DNA of 64,000 bases from Haloarcula ordinaria. GTDB lineage: Archaea; Halobacteriota; Halobacteria; Halobacteriales; Haloarculaceae. The position numbers were made by a program, and so were the translations under genes. Position 1 is the stretch's first letter, and each line of letters starts with the position of its first letter. The DNA is taken from contig NZ_CP119789.1 of assembly GCF_029338275.1 (NCBI RefSeq), positions 1,860,001-1,924,000 of the forward strand. Direction: 5' to 3'. Under the pieces are notes generated by a model, which did not search any database, was not told where the DNA came from, and saw only the letters and a program-made list of their open reading frames with translations. Shown here in pieces: positions 16,670-23,451 of the stretch.

Positions 16670-19351
16670 CTATCGCCTTATTCTCCATCCGACAAACAGC
16701 ATGAGGGCGGTGAGAACCGATAGAAGCGTGAACCCAGGTCCTTTAGCGCCACTGGTTTCGGTGGCAGCATTACCTTCGGAACCCGATTGACTATCTGTCG
16801 TCTGTTCACCTGTTTGAGTCCCATTTTCAGTGGGTGTTCCGCCTGTTTCCTCATCGCCCGAGTCCGTCCGGGTATCATCTGTCTGGTTATCATCAGAGTC
16901 GGTCTGGTCACTCGTGCTCTGTGTCCCCACGGCGAAGTAGGAGAACCCAGGTGTTTCCACGTTGAGTACAATCCTATTGTCTGTCTCCTCTACAACATTC
17001 GTATTGAGGGTATTCCATTCACCATCATGATACCTGGAGACGGTCACTTCTGCTTCATCTGGGATAGCAGCCGCAGAAATTCGGAGTTGGAAGGACGCAT
17101 TATTGAAGTCACCGTCCGCTATTGAAGACGAGATATTTAGGATACGGATTGACTGTCCGGGTGGTTGACTAACTCCGCTTGGCAAGGACGAAACTTCAGC
17201 CACGTTGACCTGGGCGTTCTCTACTTGCGTTGAGACGTATATTCTGGCTTGCTGGATAGAGACTGACCCACGATTGGACTGTGAGAAGGACACGGTAGCC
17301 GGTTCTCCCGGAGTAGCTGATTGAATCGTCTCCGTAGTCCTTCCAGTCGCTATCTCGATTCCTTCCTCACCGACTTGCTGGCGTAGTTGAGTAGTCAACT
17401 CACCTGTTCTCGTTTCGATAATCCCTCTGGCTTCCTCAGCCACCGCTTCGTAGTCAATATCGCCAAGCCTCTCAATGTCATAGATGACCAGCACTGAGCC
17501 TTCTGGCAGTGACTCATTAATTCTCGAAGTCGAGACGACTTCACCCTCTATCCGATACCTGCCCTCTTCAAACTCTTCAGGAGAGTCTTGGTGGAGAGAC
17601 GAGACACCCATCACTAACAGAGCATCATCTCTCGACTGAGGGATGCTATTCCAAGCTACTCCCCCGTGCAGTAGATTGTCCTGCACAACATTCACGCAGA
17701 CCGGTCCTTGCGGAGTTTGTATCTCCAGCAGGTCATCATCACAGCCGGTGTTATGCTCAAGCGTCTCTTGGACGCTGATCTGTTCTTGATACAGTCTCAC
17801 CTCGGTTTCCACAACCTCTCCGTCAAGTGACTGCGACTGCGACTTGATGCTCTCTACATTGTCCACCTGTTGCGGCTGAAAGTCCTCTTCCACGACGTAC
17901 AATATCGGTTCTCCGTCCTCCGAGTGAGCGATACCTGTCTGATCATACTCGTCGATAAACTGTTGGGCAGCACTCTGAGGGTCGAGGACAATTGCATCTA
18001 CCGTCGCCTCAGCGTCAGTCCAGAACTCAGTTTCAAAGGAGAAAGTATGCAGGTGAGGTCTGCTCGGGTTGCTTAGTGTCGTATCTATTTGCTCAGTAGA
18101 AGTGTTCCGACTGAGTTCCCTAGTCTTACTTCCCACGTTCTGGAAGAGTGTCGATGCACTGCGAGGATTGTCTATCAAGACTCCCGAAGTTGTGGAGAGA
18201 GTGTAGTTCTCTCCGGAGTCCGGGTCTGTCAAGGTGGCGACGCGACGGTAGTGAGCATTGATTCGGACTAAATCAAGACGGTACTGTTCGGAGTTGTATG
18301 CGACCTCTTGGACGCTGGCTTCCGTCCCGGTCGTATTAAAAGAGGTTCTGGTTGAGGCGATGACTCCATAGGTGAGGTTTTCAGTAGATAGATTCCTTTC
18401 CAAGACAGCTCCCTCAACAGACGCAACTCCCTTTGTTGGTTCATCTCTCGTGAAAACTACGTAGAGTTCGTCCTGAGTAGCGAGAACAAAGGATTGTGCT
18501 TGCAGATCTTGAGACACGTCATCTCGATATGCTTCCAGCTCGTCCTCAAGAGATTCAGGGACAGCAAAAGCAGCACCCTCAATAGTAGTAGTCTCAGGTG
18601 GCGCTTCGGGAACGTTGACTGTCCTTGAGGTGCTTTCCGTGAGACTCTGCTCCCCCACGGTAAGTGTGCCCTCTACTGTGACAGTGGTCTCCCCGGATCT
18701 ATCAAAGACCGTGGTCAGGTCTGTTTCAGTCGTCTCTCCGCCGGTCACAGTAATGGTCTCTGACGCAGCTTCCTCACCATCAACAAGCAGACGCAGGGTG
18801 AGTTCTCCCTCTTGCGCTCCGGTGAAACTCGGGATCTCGCTTTCTACTGTCGTCGTTGTTTCCTCACCAACCTGCGGCGAGTCGGGAGCGTCAACAGTCA
18901 ACGAGAGATTTCCGTCAAACGAGATCTGCTCCTGCGGTTCCGAGACACTGAGGGTAGCCGTATCGCTCCCGGTGTACTCCTGCCCACCGAGCGCTACAGT
19001 AGCTTCAGCCTCAATGTCTTTGTCACCTGCTTCCTCGAACGTGTGTGTGGTTTCAACCTCCGTTGTCTCGCCATCAGCCACAGTAACGGTCTCAGAACCA
19101 ATTTGCTCGCCGTTGCTGTAGAATGTCACCGTCAGTTCTTTCTCGTAATCACCGGGTAGGTCGGGTATCGAGACAGTCGTTGAAAGGTTGACTTGTTCAC
19201 CTGTCGTCGCTCCCTGTGGAACATCCAAACTTACGTCCAGATTCTCTTGAGCTTCGACTGTTCCAATTCCAGCGAGACCTCCAGCGACCGCTACGATGAG
19301 ACAAGCAATTACGAAAGTAACCGTCTGCTTATCATTTACTCCCGATGCCAT
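16670..19351 (-). CDS. Large secreted surface protein with PGF-CTERM anchor
   Basis: 893 residues from the ATG at 19351. A Sec signal lies at residues ~10-35 (hydrophobic run ending GTVEAQE). Three Ig/CARDB-like repeats follow, each with a TV-x-G-GETTE or similar strand pair. The middle is a large domain with two cysteine sites (NTGCDDD, GPVCVN). Near the C-terminus is a PGF-pre-PGF-like domain ending ETPGFSYFAVG. Then come a Thr/Asp/Gln-rich linker and a PGF-CTERM signal (GPGFTLLSVLTALMLF followed by RIRR). In haloarchaea this signal is processed by archaeosortase ArtA and the protein is lipid-anchored at the surface. Its role in a defence-rich element is unknown; it could alter virus adsorption or cell contact (inference). 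Confidence 0.85.
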   Translation of the reverse strand: MASGVNDKQTVTFVIACLIVAVAGGLAGIGTVEAQENLDVSLDVPQGATTGEQVNLSTTVSIPDLPGDYEKELTVTFYSNGEQIGSETVTVADGETTEVETTHTFEEAGDKDIEAEATVALGGQEYTGSDTATLSVSEPQEQISFDGNLSLTVDAPDSPQVGEETTTTVESEIPSFTGAQEGELTLRLLVDGEEAASETITVTGGETTETDLTTVFDRSGETTVTVEGTLTVGEQSLTESTSRTVNVPEAPPETTTIEGAAFAVPESLEDELEAYRDDVSQDLQAQSFVLATQDELYVVFTRDEPTKGVASVEGAVLERNLSTENLTYGVIASTRTSFNTTGTEASVQEVAYNSEQYRLDLVRINAHYRRVATLTDPDSGENYTLSTTSGVLIDNPRSASTLFQNVGSKTRELSRNTSTEQIDTTLSNPSRPHLHTFSFETEFWTDAEATVDAIVLDPQSAAQQFIDEYDQTGIAHSEDGEPILYVVEEDFQPQQVDNVESIKSQSQSLDGEVVETEVRLYQEQISVQETLEHNTGCDDDLLEIQTPQGPVCVNVVQDNLLHGGVAWNSIPQSRDDALLVMGVSSLHQDSPEEFEEGRYRIEGEVVSTSRINESLPEGSVLVIYDIERLGDIDYEAVAEEARGIIETRTGELTTQLRQQVGEEGIEIATGRTTETIQSATPGEPATVSFSQSNRGSVSIQQARIYVSTQVENAQVNVAEVSSLPSGVSQPPGQSIRILNISSSIADGDFNNASFQLRISAAAIPDEAEVTVSRYHDGEWNTLNTNVVEETDNRIVLNVETPGFSYFAVGTQSTSDQTDSDDNQTDDTRTDSGDEETGGTPTENGTQTGEQTTDSQSGSEGNAATETSGAKGPGFTLLSVLTALMLFVGWRIRR

Positions 19352-19478
19352 TAGGAAATATATGTTCGGTGGCAACTGCATATAGGTTGTGTCTACAGCC
19401 GTATTGGTTGTAGCAAGCACTGCTAAAGCCATAATTTTCGCATAAGAGACTGGCCCAAGAAGATTGCCTTAAGTCGGC

Positions 19479-19721
19479 ATGGCTGAAGACGAGTCAGATG
19501 GAGAATACTTCGTTGAGAAGGCCTCGGATGAAGATATTCTCAACTACGTCAAACAAGAGGAAGTCGTGACAACAAAAGAGGTCGCCGAACACTTTGAGTA
19601 TCATCTTCAAACAGCCAGACGGCGGTTGAAAGGGCTTGAAGAGGAGGGAGAGCTTCGCAAGAAAGATGCTGGCAAGCGACTGGTTTGGTGGATACCGAGA
19701 GATATTGAAGAGAGAGATTGA
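19479..19721 (+). CDS. Small winged-helix transcription regulator
   Basis: 80 residues. The core VVTTKEVAEHFEYHLQTARR is a helix-turn-helix, and LKGLEEEGELRKKDAGKRLV with WWIP forms the wing. It is divergent from the surface-protein gene, with 127 bases between the two starts, so it may regulate that gene or itself. The following bases 19722-19968 hold no gene I can support; a short open frame there looks non-coding. Confidence 0.75.
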   Translation: MAEDESDGEYFVEKASDEDILNYVKQEEVVTTKEVAEHFEYHLQTARRRLKGLEEEGELRKKDAGKRLVWWIPRDIEERD

Positions 19722-19968
19722 GAGAATTCCGTATTTTACCGTCAACCGTGGGGGTTGTGTACCGCTGTTTCGGCGCTACACGAAAGCGGTCAAGACGTTA
19801 CTCTTGTAGAACTCTAAATCAGGTATTCGTGCCGTCTATCGCGTTTGTAGGGAATATTCCGCCCGTGAAGACAACCGGGAAAACCGGATTCATGAACCCG
19901 CGTGCGGTTGCTTACCGATTGAATCGAGCGGCACAGCCAATTACTCCCGCAGGTAACATAGTCTAAAG

Positions 19969-20454
19969 ATGGGGCTGGAAGACTTCAGAAAACCAAAGTC
20001 GGACTGGATGGCAGAATTTGAGAACCGTGTAGATTCCCATGGATACTCATTGAGATACCGTCACATATCTTCAAACTCTCACTACTTTCTGTTAGAGTGC
20101 AACGGCAGGTGTGTTGTCGGAAAGACCCATCATTCAAGAGAAGAAAAACGAGACAAGTCGTACATTAGCCTCAATTCTGTTGAAGAGGCGACCTGGAGAG
20201 ACAACCCAGTGGAAATTCCATTCACCATCCAGGACGACTCTGAACTCGTGGACGTCTTCGGGATAGTCATTGACCATCGCAGTTCCAACGGCTATCAGCA
20301 GGCCCAGGACAATTTTCTCGTCTTGACCGAAGACATCCTTAGCGAAATTCCTACCTCGGGAAAGAAGGAGTTCCGCATCACCACAACTGGATATCGGCAC
20401 CCCTTCGGCAAGCATCAGAACAGCTGGGAACGGCTCTTCAAGAATCTCAGGTAA
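19969..20454 (+). CDS. Hypothetical protein
   Basis: 161 residues starting at MGLEDFRKPKSDW. The sequence is basic, with predicted beta strands (HYFLLECNGRCVVGKTHH, EFRITTTGYRHP) and no domain I recognise. The opening MGLEDF is shared with the SF3 helicase gene at 21816 (MGLEDFSTDQW), which may be chance or a common translational start region. It stands alone on the + strand with about 250 bases upstream and 215 downstream. Function unknown. Confidence 0.55.
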   Translation: MGLEDFRKPKSDWMAEFENRVDSHGYSLRYRHISSNSHYFLLECNGRCVVGKTHHSREEKRDKSYISLNSVEEATWRDNPVEIPFTIQDDSELVDVFGIVIDHRSSNGYQQAQDNFLVLTEDILSEIPTSGKKEFRITTTGYRHPFGKHQNSWERLFKNLR

Positions 20455-20582
20455 GTCGATCCCGGCGAGCCTCAGTATGGATTAATGAGTACCGCGCTTG
20501 AGGCACACTGCCTCTCCTTCGGAACACGATACTGGTGGAAGTTGTCCTTCTCTACTTAGTCCATCTCATGTTCGCTCCGTCG

Positions 20583-20616
20583 GAACTCGTTGAGTTCTAA
20601 CTAGCCCTAGCAGTAC
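20583..20616. promoter_or_regulatory. Operator-like palindrome and repeat ahead of the 20670 gene
   Basis: A perfect inverted repeat GAACTC-gtt-GAGTTC (20583-20597) is followed by ACTAGC and CTAGCAGTAC (20607-20616). The last 10-mer recurs exactly at 21164-21173, ahead of the small RHH gene. The distances to the two start codons are similar (54 and 64 bases). This suggests a shared regulator-binding site. Confidence 0.5.
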
Positions 20617-20669
20617 TTAGCAGAAACAGGAATGCTACGCCACTCTTTCGCCTAATCGGGTCTCAAAAG

Positions 20670-21149
20670 ATGCCCGACATAGAACTTGACATGCCAGCCG
20701 GGGAATTAGAACAACGTAACCTGGACTGCTACGAGAAGATACGGGTAGCTGAACAAGCCGAGACTGTGTGGGTGGAAATAGAGGTAGAATCACCCCACAT
20801 GGCGAGCTTCTTCGAGAACAGTGAGGTCGTCGAAAACGTGGCGGAGAGTGCCTCCCTCATTCAGGCATCAATGGAAGAGTATACCCAGGCGGTAGGGATC
20901 CTTCAGGAGTTCCTCAGCTCCGTTTTGGACAGCGTCTATACATTCTCTATCCGCGAGAATATCATCCAGATGACTAGACCGTTTGAGGAGTACGAGGAAG
21001 GGAAGGAATGGGCAGAGGATATAGAAGGCCGCTTATCGGGACTACCATCCCAAGTCACCCTAAAAGTGTATGAGGATGCTCACCCGGTGCCATCTCTCTG
21101 CGAACCAAAATCGCAGGGTGAACCGCCACGTGGCTTCGAGGGGGGCTAG
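20670..21149 (+). CDS. Hypothetical acidic protein
   Basis: 159 residues. The sequence is acidic and mainly helical in the middle (SASLIQASMEEYTQAVGILQEFLSS), with strand-like parts at both ends. No family is recognised. It is followed within 90 bases by a ribbon-helix-helix gene that shares the same upstream repeat, so the two may be co-regulated, perhaps as an unusual toxin-antitoxin pair; this is only a suggestion. Confidence 0.6.
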   Translation: MPDIELDMPAGELEQRNLDCYEKIRVAEQAETVWVEIEVESPHMASFFENSEVVENVAESASLIQASMEEYTQAVGILQEFLSSVLDSVYTFSIRENIIQMTRPFEEYEEGKEWAEDIEGRLSGLPSQVTLKVYEDAHPVPSLCEPKSQGEPPRGFEGG

Positions 21150-21173
21150 TGTACTAGCGAGACTAGCAGTACA
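21146..21173. promoter_or_regulatory. Operator-like palindrome ahead of the RHH gene
   Basis: A perfect inverted repeat GCTAGT-gt-ACTAGC lies at 21146-21159. It is followed by another ACTAGC and the 10-mer CTAGCAGTAC (21164-21173) seen also at 20607. It is an apparent binding site for the RHH protein encoded 64 bases downstream. Confidence 0.5.
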
Positions 21174-21236
21174 ATATATCATATACCCAACCAATTTTAT
21201 GTACCTCGATAACCCGGATTACAATGAGGCCATCCC

Positions 21237-21368
21237 ATGCACTTTGAACTTCCAGACGCGCTTGCAGAGCAAGTCTCGGATGCTTACCAGGACGCAGGCT
21301 ACGCCTCGAAAAGCGACCTGATTCGAGACGCTACTCGACGTCGGCTTGAGGAGCTGGATGTCGGATGA
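21237..21368 (+). CDS. Minimal ribbon-helix-helix regulator
   Basis: 43 residues, shorter than most gene-calling limits. The sequence MHFELPDALAEQV begins with the RHH beta strand, then helix A (AEQVSDAYQDAGY), a turn with SKSDLIRDA and helix B (TRRRLEEL). This is the CopG/RHH minimal unit found in antitoxins and plasmid copy-control proteins. Upstream palindromes at 21146-21173 fit autoregulation. The stop overlaps an ATG (ATGA) of a 28-codon frame ending at 21451, which is too short to judge. Confidence 0.7.
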   Translation: MHFELPDALAEQVSDAYQDAGYASKSDLIRDATRRRLEELDVG

Positions 21369-21379
21369 AAAACGAAGAC

Positions 21380-21404
21380 GAGGGCAAGTCCAGAGCTTGC
21401 CCTC
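21380..21404 (+). terminator. Perfect 9-bp hairpin after the RHH gene
   Basis: GAGGGCAAG (21380-21388) and CTTGCCCTC (21396-21404) form a perfect stem with a 7-base loop, beginning 12 bases after the RHH stop. No T-run follows, so it is not a classical terminator. It could stabilise or attenuate the transcript between the regulator and the downstream genes. Confidence 0.4.
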
Positions 21405-21467
21405 TGACGCTTCAAGAACAGTATGAACTACAGCAGACCCAGACCCCGTAATCAGAGGTCCTGAGCC

Positions 21468-21803
21468 ATGTCACTGTACGAATTCCAAACGCATGAACGT
21501 ATCGGGGGGCAGACAATTGCTAACTCAAAGGCAGAGATATCGAACAGCGGGAACTACGCTCTGTGGATAGACGAGGACGAAACAGAAAACGAAGATGAGC
21601 TCCACTTCCTCCGATTAGATAAGGAATACATCCCCGACGACGATGAGGTCTTAATTGAGACCGTCTATGAGCGGGTTCTCGGAGGGCATTTGCAAATCGG
21701 CAACGATGGCCATGCAGCCATCTTGCTCAAGGGCTGGGAAGCTCCAGACGGTACGCTTGCCGATGCGGAAGACCTGAAATCCCGACTATTGGAGGTTCTA
21801 TAG
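21468..21803 (+). CDS. Hypothetical protein upstream of the helicase
   Basis: 111 residues, acidic. The parts YALWIDEDE, VLGGHLQIGNDGHAAILLKGW look like a small beta-rich domain. The stop is 12 bases before the SF3 helicase start, so it is probably in one operon with it and could be a replication accessory protein. I recognise no family. Confidence 0.6.
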   Translation: MSLYEFQTHERIGGQTIANSKAEISNSGNYALWIDEDETENEDELHFLRLDKEYIPDDDEVLIETVYERVLGGHLQIGNDGHAAILLKGWEAPDGTLADAEDLKSRLLEVL

Positions 21804-21815
21804 AGGTGCCTCCTG

Positions 21816-22949
21816 ATGGGACTTGAGGATTTTTCCACCGATCAGTGGTTCAAGAATGGGGTACTCCAGTCGGACTCACTTGCCGATCATGTGCTGACTG
21901 AACTCGATATCGTGACGCTGCAGGATACCGACGAGATGTACGTCTACGAAGAGGGTATCTACACCGATATCGGAGAGGAGCGTGTTGCAGAGTTTCTAAC
22001 CGAAGAACTGGGCGACCGCTACTCTCGACACATCCGGCGAGAAGTCACAGAGGTCATCCGAAACAAGACCCGGAAGCCACGAAGCGAGTTTGGCCGCTCA
22101 ACAGATTGGCTGTGTCTGAAGAACTGCCAGTACAACGTGCAGACTGGGAAAACGAAAGCCCACAGTCCCGAGGACGAGTATCTCTACAGAGTCGACGTTG
22201 CGTATCATGAGGAAGCTAGCTGTCCAAAGTTCGACCGCTTTCTCACTGAGCACGTCTCTCCCGAGCAGATTCATACCGTCTGGTGCATGTTCGCTCACGC
22301 GCTGCATCGGGGCTATCCCACACAATCGGCCTTTCTTCTATGGGGAGAGACAGCGACGGGGAAGAGCACCACCCTTCGAGTGCTTGAGAAACTCATCGGG
22401 ATGGAGAACGTCGGTGCTCAGTCCGTTCGGCAGCTGAAACAGGGCAACCACGCGAAAGCCAATCTCTACGGCAAGCAGGCAAATATCGTGGCCGAAGCGC
22501 CGAGTCCTCGGGAGATGAAGCAACAGGAATTCAAAGCACTCACTGGTGGAGATCTCATCCACGCGAACCCAAAGCATCGGGAGCCATTCGAGTTCTATAA
22601 CACTGCAACGATGATCTTCGCCACTAACGATCTCTTTGACATGGAGGAACTCGACGATCTCGAATCCGAGTACCTTCGCAGGTGGGAGATGCTTCCCTAC
22701 AAGAATAGCGTGCCTGAAGACCAGCGAGTGGACAAGTTCTATCAGACGTTCACCGAGGACGATGACGAGATGCAGGGTATACTGACGCGAACGCTGGAAA
22801 CGCTCTATCGGATGACTCAACGAGGTGGCCTCTCGTTCGAGTGGGATGAGCTGTACGAGTACTATACAGAGATCCAAGAACGGGTGAAAGCGGACGGAAA
22901 CCGCGAAGAGGATGAAGTTGAGATAGATTCCGGGTGGTTCGATATCTGA
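21816..22949 (+). CDS. Superfamily 3 (P4/D5-type) replication helicase
   Basis: 377 residues. The N-terminal ~140 residues resemble a D5-type helper domain (YVYEEGIYTDIGEERVAEFL). The ATPase has Walker A GETATGKST (177-185), a B' region NIVAEAPSPREM and sensor ATMIFATND. It ends in a wing-like helical region. No primase domain is visible, so it is a helicase-only version that should work with a host or separate primase. In related plasmids and proviruses such helicases start replication at a nearby origin. The palindrome-rich gap directly downstream (22950-23451) is a candidate. Confidence 0.88.
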   Translation: MGLEDFSTDQWFKNGVLQSDSLADHVLTELDIVTLQDTDEMYVYEEGIYTDIGEERVAEFLTEELGDRYSRHIRREVTEVIRNKTRKPRSEFGRSTDWLCLKNCQYNVQTGKTKAHSPEDEYLYRVDVAYHEEASCPKFDRFLTEHVSPEQIHTVWCMFAHALHRGYPTQSAFLLWGETATGKSTTLRVLEKLIGMENVGAQSVRQLKQGNHAKANLYGKQANIVAEAPSPREMKQQEFKALTGGDLIHANPKHREPFEFYNTATMIFATNDLFDMEELDDLESEYLRRWEMLPYKNSVPEDQRVDKFYQTFTEDDDEMQGILTRTLETLYRMTQRGGLSFEWDELYEYYTEIQERVKADGNREEDEVEIDSGWFDI

Positions 22950-23451
22950 AAGAACCTCATAAGCATATAAATGGGGATATAAAGTATAGTCGAATATCGC
23001 CACACGGTGGCGGATTTTGGGTAGGTGACGTACCTTTTCTATGGATCGGATACTGTCCTCTAGATTCAGCAGACCCTCAATGCTAGCAAGCAATCATCAC
23101 ATAGAGTGCGCCGAAACCGGTGTTTCCGTCCGACGTGTGGCGGTTTTCGGAATTTTATTTAAATACCGATATAAGTATCGGGGACCAACCAATGTGATCG
23201 GTATCAACTGATACAGAACTGAGTCAGTAGTCGTACCAATTGACTCGGAAGAGCTCGTCCTGCCCAGTGTGAATACGCTCCCGATTAATTTCATTTGTGT
23301 GATCTGATTCTTCCTGGGTAGAGTACTCAACTAATTCGTAAAACCACCAAATATGAAGAAAATTACAGGTTCCAATACGTGGCTATTGGATGATGGGGCC
23401 GATTTATGTTCCTGCTGTTAATTGGTCATCCCAACGGACTGATCGCTCTCA
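22950..23451. other. Palindrome-rich AT-rich intergenic region, candidate replication origin
   Basis: These 502 bases have no gene I can support. They hold a perfect dyad CGCCAC-acg-GTGGCG (22998-23012), the reverse complement of its first nine bases at 23134-23142 (CGTGTGGCG), a dyad CCGATA-taag-TATCGG (23166-23181) and a dyad GTATC-aact-GATAC (23201-23214). Between them the sequence is very AT-rich (ATTTTATTTAAATA near 23152). This pattern next to an SF3 helicase fits an origin. The region must also hold the promoter for mcrB. A minus-strand open frame at 23097-23330 lacks any recognisable features. Confidence 0.4.

Noticed and set aside
19722..19968. Possible tRNA-like or small coding sequence
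   Set aside because: A tRNA-like loop near 19815 cannot form matching stems, and the short frame there has no coding features. It is probably just the upstream region of the 19969 gene.
23097..23330. Minus-strand 77-codon frame in the gap before mcrB
   Set aside because: No similarity or operon context; it covers the dyads of the presumed origin and promoter.
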